A stretch of 64,000 nt of DNA from Acidimicrobiia bacterium (GTDB lineage Bacteria; Actinomycetota; Acidimicrobiia; Acidimicrobiales; Bin134). Location of the stretch: positions 157,660-221,659 of the forward strand of contig VYCQ01000023.1 in NCBI GenBank assembly GCA_009843865.1, read 5' to 3'. This document shows positions 54,179 to 62,695 of this stretch, one piece after another. A program made the translations under genes and the position numbers. The notes under the pieces were generated by a model. It was not told the origin of the DNA. It did not search any database and worked only from the letters and a program-made list of their open reading frames with translations. The first letter of the stretch is position 1. Each line of letters begins with the position of its first letter.

Positions 54179-56065
54179 CTAAGGCCGTGTTATAACAGTC
54201 ACACAAGTGCCGCTTGGGATGGTTACCCCCGCAGGCGGAGTGGAGGCCACTATTTCAGTGTCTGTTGGACCATCGATTTCACTAAGACACAGCATGGCCT
54301 CGTTCAACAAAACATCGGCTTCCCTTGTTGTCAATGTAATCAGATCGGGAACCACCACCTCTACAGGACCAAGAGACACTTCAATAATAACCATGTAATC
54401 AGCTGGCAGCTGAGTGCCTGCGGGCGGTTCGGTGCGAATAACACGGTTAACCGGTATCTCGTTGCTATTAGCTTGCAACTCCAAAATACCGAAACGAGCT
54501 TTCTCTAGCATCTCTCTGGCAAGCGGCAACGATGTGCCCGCTGGTATATCTGGCACCGTCCGAAGTGCTGGGCCTAGCGAAACAAGTAAGTCCACACTGC
54601 TAGCTGCTTCGACCTCAACGAACATCTCTGCTACTTTGATGATGATGCCATCAGGCACCACCTCATCATGCTGAAATTGGGTTTGTCCCACCACGAGACC
54701 CACGTTGGCTAGAGCTAACCTTGCTTCCGAAATAGCCATACCAACCAAGTTTTGAGGGATCAACACCAGCTCAGGCCCAAGGGAAATAAACACAATGAGG
54801 GTGTCACCTTTTGCCAGATGAGCCCCGGGTGCAGGAGCCTGCCGAACTACTTCACCCGGAACGGTTCCATCTAAGCGCACCTCACGACGCTCTAATACCC
54901 AATCAAAGTTACTAACAATTGCACTGAGTTCGGTTTCGGTCACCCCAACTAAGTTGGGAACTGTTGGGTGATCTGTGCCAAAAAGACTATTCCACAACCA
55001 ATAAGCTCCGGCACCAATCCCCCCAAGCAACACAATCGCCAACAGCACCAAAACTGACTTGCGAACCGTTGCAACTTGTTTCGCTAGCGGTGCAGCAGAA
55101 ACTAGCTTTGCATCAGCAACATCAGCAGCATCAGAATCCAGCGGGAGAACAACCTCAGGAGTGTCAACACCTTCGCTTGGCAAGGGCAAGGGCTCAGGTC
55201 GGGGTAACCTCTCAGCAGCCGAAAGCAACGACCTAACTAAACCTTGTGCATCCGGGCGCGTGTCACGTTCTGGAATGGCAGACGACTCCAGCACCTGCCC
55301 CAAAGCGCCAAACTGTCCAGCCAAGTCTAGTTGGCGGCTCATCTTGAATATGTGAGAAACCTCAGGGTCGTCAGAGTCGAACGGTACCCTGCCTACTAAC
55401 GACTCGGTAACCACCAGTATTAAAGCGTACACATCGCTTTTATGGTCGGGTGCCAACCCTTGGGCTTGTTCTGGGGACGCGTAGCGCAAAGCTTGTAAAG
55501 GTTGCGGCTGCAACCTCCGCAGCAAGGTACCCGAGGCTTCTGCGGTGGCTAACACCTCGCTGATACCAAGATCAACAAGCAGGGTGCTACCTCGTCTATC
55601 AAACATTAAGTTGGAAGGACGAATGTCGCCGTGAACGTGGCCTTGGCGATGTATTAACTCAAGACCACGGGCAGCCTCTAGCCCCACCACAAGCGCCTGA
55701 GATGGGGACAATAAGTAGCCTGTGGCGAGCATTTGACGAAGGCTGCCACCAGCAAGAAAGTCACTTACGATGTAAGGGCCAAAATCAGAATTGCCCCAAC
55801 CCCACACTGTCACCAGATGAGGATGCTTTAAGCGCATAGCCGTCTCAGCAGCCTGAAAATACTGGCTGACGAGAACCTCATTATGTGCCTTAGCATCACC
55901 GGGTACGCAGTCGCTAGAGAGCAGCTTGATAGCCACCCTACGAGATCGAGCTAGGTCATAGCCCAGATAAGTGTCGGTGAAGCAACCCTTGCCGATCTGA
56001 TGTGCAACCCTGTAGCGACCACCCAGAACTTGACCAATTACCTTGGCGAAGTCGTCTTGGGGCAC
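54179..56065 (-). CDS. Serine/threonine protein kinase with four PASTA domains (PknB-type)
   Basis: 628 residues. Kinase domain about 14-275: glycine loop IGKGCFTDTYLG, Lys in VAIKLL, catalytic loop HVHGDIRPSNLMFD, and DLG in place of DFG. A single membrane helix lies near 337-358, followed by four extracellular PASTA repeats, each ending in a pattern like SLGP. The HRD-K signature is changed to HGD-R: Asp is kept, but the catalytic-loop Lys is Arg. Activity may therefore be reduced or differently tuned. PASTA kinases sense peptidoglycan fragments and control cell wall growth; PknB phosphorylates GarA in mycobacteria, and a GarA-like protein is at 30681-31184. It is not in a division cluster here but next to gatCAB. 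Confidence 0.9.
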   Translation of the reverse strand: MPQDDFAKVIGQVLGGRYRVAHQIGKGCFTDTYLGYDLARSRRVAIKLLSSDCVPGDAKAHNEVLVSQYFQAAETAMRLKHPHLVTVWGWGNSDFGPYIVSDFLAGGSLRQMLATGYLLSPSQALVVGLEAARGLELIHRQGHVHGDIRPSNLMFDRRGSTLLVDLGISEVLATAEASGTLLRRLQPQPLQALRYASPEQAQGLAPDHKSDVYALILVVTESLVGRVPFDSDDPEVSHIFKMSRQLDLAGQFGALGQVLESSAIPERDTRPDAQGLVRSLLSAAERLPRPEPLPLPSEGVDTPEVVLPLDSDAADVADAKLVSAAPLAKQVATVRKSVLVLLAIVLLGGIGAGAYWLWNSLFGTDHPTVPNLVGVTETELSAIVSNFDWVLERREVRLDGTVPGEVVRQAPAPGAHLAKGDTLIVFISLGPELVLIPQNLVGMAISEARLALANVGLVVGQTQFQHDEVVPDGIIIKVAEMFVEVEAASSVDLLVSLGPALRTVPDIPAGTSLPLAREMLEKARFGILELQANSNEIPVNRVIRTEPPAGTQLPADYMVIIEVSLGPVEVVVPDLITLTTREADVLLNEAMLCLSEIDGPTDTEIVASTPPAGVTIPSGTCVTVITRP

Positions 56066-56145
56066 TCAATGAGAGTACTTGCTAAATGTGCAAATTCTGT
56101 GCCTCTTGAGTGCATTCACCAAAGGTAAGCGGGCACACTAACAAG

Positions 56146-56565
56146 ATGTTGGAGTCTGTGGCGCTACGCCGTGCGATTTTGGGATTAGCAGCTCTTGCGG
56201 GGGCTACGGCAGTGATTTTAGCTGTGCTGTTGACTGACACCGATAGCAGCGATATAACCGTTACTGGCAATGCTTCTATTGATGCGCTGATTCCTCCCAG
56301 AAACGCTGAGGTGCTGTCACAAGACAATGTGGGTATCGACTTAGTGCAGGGCTATGAGGTGCGGTTGGTGCTGAATGGAATAGAACTGCCCCGAAATCAA
56401 ATTCGACACTCCCCCGACATCAACCGCTACACCTTCAGGCCCGATCAGGGCAAGGCAGTGGAGAGCTTACGAGCAGAGCAAAACTGTATTCAGGCAACTT
56501 ATTGGCATCAAGCAATGGGACCTTCAGATTCCACCAACATCACCTGGTGCTTTACTGCTTCCTAA
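56146..56565 (+). CDS. Hypothetical single-pass membrane protein
   Basis: About 139 residues from the ATG at 56146; a GTG at 56110 would add 12 residues. One hydrophobic helix near the N-terminus (AILGLAALAGATAVILAVLL) is followed by a small extracellular domain with two cysteines (NCIQATYWHQ and ITWCF), possibly disulfide-bonded. The stretch VDALIPPRNAEVLSQ-like (DALIPPRNAEVLSQDNVGIDL) and GYEVRLVLNGIELP suggest a conserved beta-rich fold. Divergent from the PASTA kinase; convergent with the next gene. Function unknown. Confidence 0.65.
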   Translation: MLESVALRRAILGLAALAGATAVILAVLLTDTDSSDITVTGNASIDALIPPRNAEVLSQDNVGIDLVQGYEVRLVLNGIELPRNQIRHSPDINRYTFRPDQGKAVESLRAEQNCIQATYWHQAMGPSDSTNITWCFTAS

Positions 56566-56605
56566 TCAGCGCAACAGAGTAAACAAGCTTGGAAGTTACA
56601 ATTTA

Positions 56606-57535
56606 CTAATCCAGCAGCCGCTGACGGGCTAGAGCTACTGCCATGCCGGGTCTAGAAGGAGCAACCAGCAACGCTTCTGCTTGAGTATTGCTGATTTGCG
56701 GCTGTTTCTTGGCACCGAATCTGTGCGGACGTTTTGCTGGTGACAAAGCAATCTGCTGCTTAGCGGACACCTGCAAAATCAAGCCTGCGGCCCCTTGAGT
56801 CAAGTCAACGGCATTAGTGCCTTGTTGCGCTGGACAAAAAGAGGCAACGACCTTACGGTGCAACAAAAGCGGATCTTGTATTGCTAGATGATCGTGCAAC
56901 ACCACACCAGCAGACACGAACACCAACCATCTTTGGGTAAGCGCATACAACGAACGAATGCTGATGACAGCTAAGACCAAACCCAACGGCATAGCCACCG
57001 CTCCTAAGGTCCAGTGCTGTGCAGACAACAACAAGGGCCCACCTACGAACCCAGCAACACCTAAAAAGGCTGCGGCTGGAATAGGAGCCAACAGCAGCAC
57101 CACGGGAGGCCGTAGCAACAGGCGCACCTCGCTTCCATAAGAAATGCCGTTAACGTACACATGTCCAACCGGTGCGCTGAGGGCTATAGCAGCAATACCC
57201 GCAGTGATCGCTGCCATCAACCCTGCATCAATCCAAGCCGCATCAGTCATACCAGCCCACAGCAACGCAGCAACCGCTGCGGATAGCGCCATACGGGTCA
57301 ACAGCAACGTTGCGGGATGAACTATCAGTGATCCCATCAACACCAAAGCCCAAATGACCCAAGCCCCCAACGAAGCCGTAGAACGCCAAGCAAAGGCTGT
57401 GTGATGCAACCCGTCAGCCAAAATAGGCCCAGCGCTAAAGGGTAATGCTGCCCACCATACCCGCACTGCCCAAACCCATACTCGATCGCCTCGCCTGATC
57501 CCCAATGCAGCTTGACTTGGCGATTGCTTGGACAT
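56606..57535 (-). CDS. Hypothetical polytopic membrane protein
   Basis: 309 residues with about seven hydrophobic segments between residues 25 and 215, then a soluble C-terminal tail rich in Ala, Gln and Arg. No transporter signature is recognised. A pattern FVSAGVVLHDHLAIQDPLLLHRKVV could be a membrane-proximal beta domain like those in bacterial PH-type proteins, but this is weak. It follows lysA-argS on the same strand, with 31 bases between lysA start side and this gene, so it may be in the same transcription unit. Confidence 0.65.
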   Translation of the reverse strand: MSKQSPSQAALGIRRGDRVWVWAVRVWWAALPFSAGPILADGLHHTAFAWRSTASLGAWVIWALVLMGSLIVHPATLLLTRMALSAAVAALLWAGMTDAAWIDAGLMAAITAGIAAIALSAPVGHVYVNGISYGSEVRLLLRPPVVLLLAPIPAAAFLGVAGFVGGPLLLSAQHWTLGAVAMPLGLVLAVISIRSLYALTQRWLVFVSAGVVLHDHLAIQDPLLLHRKVVASFCPAQQGTNAVDLTQGAAGLILQVSAKQQIALSPAKRPHRFGAKKQPQISNTQAEALLVAPSRPGMAVALARQRLLD

Positions 57536-57566
57536 AAGACGTGAACGAACGAAAACGCTCTACTGA

Positions 57567-58835
57567 CTAAAGGTCATTACGAAGCAGGTCTTGGTAAGAT
57601 TCGCGGCGCACCACGACACGAGCATCGCCTTGGCGAACAAAAACCACCGCTGGCCGAAGCACCTTGTTGTAGTTGGACCCCATGGAATGACCGTAAGCAC
57701 CGGTGACCGGTGTAGCCAAAATGTCACCCACAGCGATATCGCCGGGCACTCGACCCTCTCGTACTAGCAGGTCGCCAGATTCACAGTGCTTGCCCACCAC
57801 CCTCACTTGTTTATTACGTTTGCTGTTAAGTGCCCGAGGTAAGAAGGTCTCATAACCACTGCCATACAACACAGGGCGAGGGTTATCGCTCATTCCCCCA
57901 TCCACAGCCACATACGTGCGTATGCCATCTAGCTCCTTGATCGTCCCCACCTCATACAAGGTGATGGCAGCAGCAGCCACCAAGGCACGACCAGGTTCCA
58001 CGCTCACCGGAGTATTAAAACCCACCTTGGCACACGCTACAGCTATGGCATCAGCCCATTCACCAATCGACGGAGCCGATTCTCCCTCAACGTAAGCGAC
58101 ACCCAAGCCGCCCCCCAGAGACAGTTCAGACAAGCCATAAGGCTCAGCAAACCTAGCTACAACCTCTACTGCGCGCTGAAAAGAGCGCAGTTCAAATACT
58201 TGGCTGCCTATGTGGGCGTGAAGGCCCACCAACTCAACCGCATCTAACTCATTGGTGCGTTGTATGGCTGCATCAGCTAGCCCCGAAGAGACTGTAAACC
58301 CAAACTTGGTGTCATCCACGCCGGTGGTCACATATTCGTGAGTGTGGGCTTCCACGCCCGGGGTGATGCGCAGCAAAACTTTGGGACGATGTTCTGTGGA
58401 GCGACCCAGTGCTTTTAGACGATTAAGCTCGTCAAACGAATCCACCACAATGCGACCCACCCCAGCATTGACGGCTACGGCGAGCTCAGATGTCGATTTG
58501 TTGTTGCCGTGCATCACTATGCGCGCAGCAGGCACTCCAGCAGTTAAAGCCACATGCAATTCGCCGCCTGTAGCCACATCTATATCAAGACCTTCTTCGC
58601 AGATCAGTTTGGCCATGGCTAAACACAAAAATGCTTTGGAAGCATAGGCCACCGACCCCAGAAAAGCCTCCCGCGCTTGACGACAACGTATACGGATATG
58701 ATCTTCGTCATACACAAACAGCGGCGTGCCGAACTCTTGAGCTAACGCAAGCACATTACAACCTGCGATACACAGGCTGCCGTTGGTGTCTACGGTGGCA
58801 TTATCTGGTAGCAATTCGTGAGGTAAAGCCGACAC
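57567..58835 (-). CDS. lysA: Diaminopimelate decarboxylase
   Basis: 422 residues of the alanine-racemase-fold type III PLP decarboxylases. PLP lysine is Lys67 (VAYASKAFLC); HIGSQ (LHAHIGSQVFELRSF), the glycine loop LSLGGGLGVAYV and the C-terminal catalytic region CESGDLL and GAYGHSMGSNYN are all present. It converts meso-diaminopimelate to lysine. It lies 9 bases downstream of argS and they are probably co-transcribed, an arrangement (argS-lysA) seen in many actinobacteria. Confidence 0.95.
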   Translation of the reverse strand: MSALPHELLPDNATVDTNGSLCIAGCNVLALAQEFGTPLFVYDEDHIRIRCRQAREAFLGSVAYASKAFLCLAMAKLICEEGLDIDVATGGELHVALTAGVPAARIVMHGNNKSTSELAVAVNAGVGRIVVDSFDELNRLKALGRSTEHRPKVLLRITPGVEAHTHEYVTTGVDDTKFGFTVSSGLADAAIQRTNELDAVELVGLHAHIGSQVFELRSFQRAVEVVARFAEPYGLSELSLGGGLGVAYVEGESAPSIGEWADAIAVACAKVGFNTPVSVEPGRALVAAAAITLYEVGTIKELDGIRTYVAVDGGMSDNPRPVLYGSGYETFLPRALNSKRNKQVRVVGKHCESGDLLVREGRVPGDIAVGDILATPVTGAYGHSMGSNYNKVLRPAVVFVRQGDARVVVRRESYQDLLRNDL

Positions 58836-58844
58836 AACCCCTCC

Positions 58845-60479
58845 CTACATGGCCTCGGGCGCGCTCACGCCAAGCGTTTCTAAACCCACAGCAAGTCCAA
58901 TGCGTGCAGCATCTACCAAAACTAGACGAGCTTGGGTGAGTTCTGGCGCGATACCAGTGCCCACCACATAACAATCGTGATAAAAACCATGCACTGTGCT
59001 GGCGAACTCGCGTAGCCACACGGTTACCCGATGAGGTGCCCTCTCATTGGCAGCTGCGACGATCACCTCTGCCAACACCGCTATTTGACGCATCATCTCA
59101 AGCTCACGCTCATGAGATAGCAGTGCGAGATCTACGTCTCGCCAATCGGCCCGCACCACGCCCTCGGCCCGGGCTCGAGCAGCAATAGAACACAGCCGAG
59201 CATGAGCCATCTGCACATAGAAAACAGGGTTTTCCATCACCTGAGCAGCCACCTTGTCCAAATCAAAAGTAAATGAGGTATCCATGGATTGCAGCAAATA
59301 GGCAAACCGAGCAGCATCTGCACCCACCTCTTCAACCACCTCTCGCAGCTCAATCAAATCGCCAGTGCGTTTGGATATGCGCACCTCTTCACCGTCGCGC
59401 TCTAAGCGCACTAGTTGGGTGATGACCACCTCTAACCGCTCGGGATCGCAGCCGAGTGCTGTCATTGCGGCTTTCATACGAGCCACATAGCCGTGATGAT
59501 CAGCGCCCCAAACGTTGATTAACAGACCATGAGCTCCAGCCCGTTCTAATTTGTTGCGATGATACGCAATATCTGGCAGCAGATAGGTGTACTCGCCATC
59601 TGTCTTTATGAGCACTCTATCTTTATCATCACCATAGTCGCTTGAGCGCAGCCATAGCGCGCCCTCAGAGCGGTAGGTGGCACCAGCATCGGCCAGCGCT
59701 ACTAAGGTTTGTTGGATGGCCCCCGAATCCAACAACGTTTGTTCGCTAAACCAATTGTCAAACCTCACAGACAAAAGCGCCAACGCTGCTCGTTGATCGG
59801 CCAAAGCTCGCTGTTGACCCCAACTGCGAACATCCACATCTCGGGGCATCTCTGCTGCCCAATCCTCAATGTACTGGCCACTGTAGCCTTCTTCAGGCAC
59901 TGCCTTGCCGTCTCGTCGCGCAGCTAACGAGGCTGCATAAAGGTCCATCTGAGTGCCACGATCATTGATGTAGAACTCGCGATACACCTTGAAGCCGCAG
60001 CGTTCCAACAAGCGGGCCAAAGCATCTCCGTATGCGGCACCCCTACCGTGCCCAGCATGCACAGGGCCAGTGGGATTGGCGCTTACAAACTCTACGATCA
60101 CGGTTTGCCCCGCTCCGAAATTGTGTCGGCCATAGTGATCCACACCCGCCGCCACGGCATCGGTTACTACGCTGTGTAACCAGGTTGGTGCCAATCGAAA
60201 GTTCACGAAACCAGGGCCAGCCACACTCACCTCATCCACATGTTCTGGAAGGTTCGCCCTCAGATACTCTGCTAGCGCATCGGCCAATTCCCTGGGATTA
60301 CATCCGACGCGTTTCGCCAGCGCCAGAGCAGCATTAGACGACCAGTCGCCGTGTGTACGCCGTGCCGGTCGCTCTAAGCCCGGCTGAAAACCTTCTGGCA
60401 AATCAACACCGGTGCTGCTCAGTGCATCATGCAAGGCATTTACTAGAGAAGAACGAATGTCAGCCATGAACTGAGCCAT
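58845..60479 (-). CDS. argS: Arginyl-tRNA synthetase
   Basis: 544 residues, class I. The HIGH-type site is VSANPTGPVHAGHGRGAAYG, the N-terminal Add1 domain is present, and the anticodon-binding C-terminus carries LAPHRV-like (ERAPHRVTVWLREFASTVHGFYHDC) sequence. The KMSKS equivalent reads ISKRTGD, as is normal for ArgS. The start at 60479 or the ATG at 60467 (MADIRSSLVNAL) are both possible. A tRNA-Arg gene lies 48 bases away on the other strand, a fitting neighbour. Confidence 0.95.
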   Translation of the reverse strand: MAQFMADIRSSLVNALHDALSSTGVDLPEGFQPGLERPARRTHGDWSSNAALALAKRVGCNPRELADALAEYLRANLPEHVDEVSVAGPGFVNFRLAPTWLHSVVTDAVAAGVDHYGRHNFGAGQTVIVEFVSANPTGPVHAGHGRGAAYGDALARLLERCGFKVYREFYINDRGTQMDLYAASLAARRDGKAVPEEGYSGQYIEDWAAEMPRDVDVRSWGQQRALADQRAALALLSVRFDNWFSEQTLLDSGAIQQTLVALADAGATYRSEGALWLRSSDYGDDKDRVLIKTDGEYTYLLPDIAYHRNKLERAGAHGLLINVWGADHHGYVARMKAAMTALGCDPERLEVVITQLVRLERDGEEVRISKRTGDLIELREVVEEVGADAARFAYLLQSMDTSFTFDLDKVAAQVMENPVFYVQMAHARLCSIAARARAEGVVRADWRDVDLALLSHERELEMMRQIAVLAEVIVAAANERAPHRVTVWLREFASTVHGFYHDCYVVGTGIAPELTQARLVLVDAARIGLAVGLETLGVSAPEAM

Positions 60480-60527
60480 GCTAGACGCAAACCGCTCGAT
60501 ATACTCGCCATACTCACCAAGTTATAA

Positions 60528-60600
60528 GCCCACGTAGCTCAGGGGAAAGAGCACTTGCCTCCGGAGCAAGGGGTCGCAGGTTCGAATCCTGCCGTGGGCG
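60528..60600 (+). tRNA. tRNA-Arg(CCG)
   Basis: Complete cloverleaf by eye: acceptor GCCCACG/CGTGGGC, D-arm GCTC...GAGC, anticodon stem CTTGC/GCAAG with loop CTCCGGA (anticodon CCG, codon CGG), T-arm GCAGG/CCTGC with TTCGAAT. Discriminator base G at 60600. The CCA end is not encoded. The 3' half is the likely integration site of the element whose integrase remnant follows. Confidence 0.92.
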
Positions 60601-60750
60601 CTGCCCAGAGTTTTCTGTTGTTGCCAGTGGGTCTGTGTTGTTCCACATTTGCCCAGCGTAGCGACCGTTTATGCCAGTAACCGGTGGTAGGCTGTTTCCA
60701 GTATCGTTCGAGATATCCCCGAAAGAGTGGGGGATAAATTGGGGGATAGG

Positions 60751-61525
60751 ATGCCGCATCTGACCGCCGCGAAGGTCAAAAACGCCGGTGTGGGAAAGCA
60801 CCAGGACGGCCAAGGATTATTTCTGCGAGTGTACGAATCCGGGTCGAGATGCTGGGTTCTGCGCCTCACTGTGGACGGGCGCCGCAGCGAGATCGGGTTG
60901 GGAAGCTGGCCCAAGGTGAGCCTGACCGACGCCCGCGCCAAAGCGTTCGAGCACCGCTCCGCAGCACAGCCAGCGGACGTGATCCTTTGGCCGAAAAGCG
61001 CCGGGATGACATGCCGACGTTTAGGGAGGCGGCGAAGAAGGTGTTGGATACGAACCGGGGCAGGTGGCGCAGCGACAGGACCGCGACCCTGTGGTGGGCG
61101 TCGCTGGAGAACCACGCCTTCCCCATCATTGGGGGCATGGCAGTAGACCGCATCTCACAGTCCGACGTGCTTCGATGTGTGGAACCCATGTGGGCCACGC
61201 GTACTGAGACAGCCCGCAAGGTCCGCCAAAGGATCCGCATGGTGCTGCGCTGGTGTCAGGCCCACGGCTACGTCACCTTCAACATGGCCGGAAAGGGCAT
61301 CGACGGGGCCCTGCCGGCGAGGCCCGCAACGCCACATGGGATGAAATCGACTTCGCAGCCCGCGAGTGGAATATCCCTGCTGACAAAACGAAGGCCGCAT
61401 CAGAGCACCGGGTGCCCCTGAGCGACGCCGCTCTCGACATGCTGTACCGAGCTAAGGACTGCCACTACGGCTCTGACTTGGTGTTCCCATCCCCGCTCAA
61501 ACCGGGCAGGCCCCTGTCAAATTGC
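60751..61525 (+). pseudogene. Degraded tyrosine-recombinase (integrase) of DUF4102 type
   Basis: The ATG at 60751 starts MPHLTAAKVKNAG, DGQGLFLRVYESGSRCWVLRL and GSWPKVSLTDARAKA, the arm-DNA-binding domain of tRNA-targeting integrases. Near 60960 the frame shifts by one, continuing DPLAEKRRDDMPTFREAAKKVL and the core-binding domain to GIDGALPA near 61310. There about 130 bases are missing compared with the family, and the sequence resumes as GEARNATWDEIDFAAREWNIPADKTKA in a third frame. It ends near 61525, before the catalytic R-H-R-Y residues. The gene is therefore dead. GC-richer than the flanking argS region. Confidence 0.8.
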
Positions 61526-61537
61526 ATAACTGGTCTG

Positions 61538-61981
61538 CTAGTTACCAGCCTTCTTTGCGGCCTTCTCAATCCAGTTACCTAAGTTCTTGCGCCCGTCATC
61601 GTTGTTCCAAAGATAGAAAGGGTACCCCTTTGGTATCTTGTCGCACCGTTCAGTAGTTTTGCCGTTAAAGTCTTTGATTTTGCTGATGTCTATTCCGAGT
61701 AGCCCATTTTCCTTTTCTATGCTCTGCTCGATCTCATATTTGACATACTTGCTAGAACAAGTATGTAACCCTACGAGCACTACAGTAACCGAAGTGCCTT
61801 TCAATTGATCTCTTATCCACTTCTTTATTGCCGCATCACCACCCTTCTTGACTTTCTCAAAGGCCGCAGCGTCCACGAAACCCGCCGCTTCCTTTCCCTG
61901 TGTCACCCAGCTATTGCGAACGACGTTGGCTCGCGAGACATCGTGCTCGTACTCGAAACTGAAAAAGACTCTACGTGCCAT
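61538..61981 (-). CDS. TIR-like (DUF1863 / MTH538 family) protein
   Basis: 147 residues. Opening RRVFFSFEYEHDVSRANVVRNSW is a TIR-like strand and box-1 equivalent (hFhSF), with later GTSVTVVLVGLHTCSSKYVKYEIEQSI and GLLGIDISKIKD, as in DUF1863 TIR-like proteins such as ThsB of the Thoeris anti-phage system. TIR proteins of this group can cleave NAD+ or make cyclic ADPR signals; which applies here is unknown. Its start overlaps the end of the upstream four-helix membrane protein by 11 bases, so they are a two-gene unit. Confidence 0.78.
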   Translation of the reverse strand: MARRVFFSFEYEHDVSRANVVRNSWVTQGKEAAGFVDAAAFEKVKKGGDAAIKKWIRDQLKGTSVTVVLVGLHTCSSKYVKYEIEQSIEKENGLLGIDISKIKDFNGKTTERCDKIPKGYPFYLWNNDDGRKNLGNWIEKAAKKAGN

Positions 61982-62474
61982 GTTTGGCTACCTCCGAGGT
62001 CTCATTGAGAAGTACGGCAACAACAACAGCAATGGCTACTGCCGTATAGAAGGCAGTCAGTGTGACGGATAGTAGCGCACTGTGCCAAGTCAGTCTCTTG
62101 CCTCGAAATCTACGAGTCTCCATTGAGAAATCGATCTCGCCTGAGTCCAGTCTTCGTACATGGTTGTAGAGGGCAATGTAGAGTCGCTCTTGGCACAGGT
62201 AGTAGGCGTCCAGACCCCAAAATACGACTACGGGAAACAGGCCGATGAAGGCAAGTTCGCTCTTGTCCTCCCGAACGACCAGAACCAGCAGGGCTGACAC
62301 CAGCACGATGGTCCACCCCTTGAGTCGAAAGGAGTTGGAGCCCATACGATTGATCACGCCCTGTATGAACTCGAGGTGCTTGAGTTGGGATTCCACAAAG
62401 TCCACCTTTGGTAGGGCTAGGAATCTATGGTAACCGTCTCCTAGCGCGGCGTCATTCCAAAGCACTGCCCCCAC
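61971..62474 (-). CDS. Membrane protein partner of the TIR-like protein
   Basis: Up to 167 residues with four hydrophobic helices: two near 55-85 (WTIVLVSALLVLVVRE, LAFIGLFPVVVFWGLDAYYL) and two near 130-160. The pattern LEFIQGVINRMGSNSFRLKGW and ERLYIALYNHVR, EIDFSM is one I recall in small proteins found next to DUF1863 TIR-like genes in many bacteria. It has no enzyme motif. The first about 30 residues do not look family-like, so translation may start at a GTG near residue 24 instead. It could be the effector or sensor of a two-gene defence module. Confidence 0.7.
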   Translation of the reverse strand: MGAVLWNDAALGDGYHRFLALPKVDFVESQLKHLEFIQGVINRMGSNSFRLKGWTIVLVSALLVLVVREDKSELAFIGLFPVVVFWGLDAYYLCQERLYIALYNHVRRLDSGEIDFSMETRRFRGKRLTWHSALLSVTLTAFYTAVAIAVVVAVLLNETSEVAKHGT

Positions 62475-62580
62475 AACTGAACCGGCCGAAAGATCGCCTT
62501 GCTTGTCGCTTCACGTAAGCGGCTACCGAATCGCCAGTGAATCGAGGGCTTGAGATTTGGTGGCACCTAGTGGCAGATCC

Positions 62581-62633
62581 CCCCACAGAGGCCGTCCACG
62601 TGAGCGACGGGACCCCCGTCTGTCCCCACAGAG
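62581..62633. repeat. 10-base direct repeat around a perfect short hairpin
   Basis: CCCCACAGAG occurs at 62581-62590 and 62624-62633. Between them GACGGG (62606-62611) and CCCGTC (62615-62620) form a perfect 6-bp stem with a 3-base loop. The region 62475-62695 between the membrane-protein gene and the fic gene has no convincing gene; this may be the boundary of two acquired segments or a terminator of fic. Confidence 0.45.
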
Positions 62634-62695
62634 ACGACGGGCCAGAGGTCGTGGTTCGAGGTGCGGTGTGGCGCTTGTGATTGGCTGCGGTGACG

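Noticed and set aside
60751..61525. Integrase expressed by programmed frameshifting
   Set aside because: Besides the frameshift there is a large internal deletion and loss of the catalytic residues, so it is a decayed gene.
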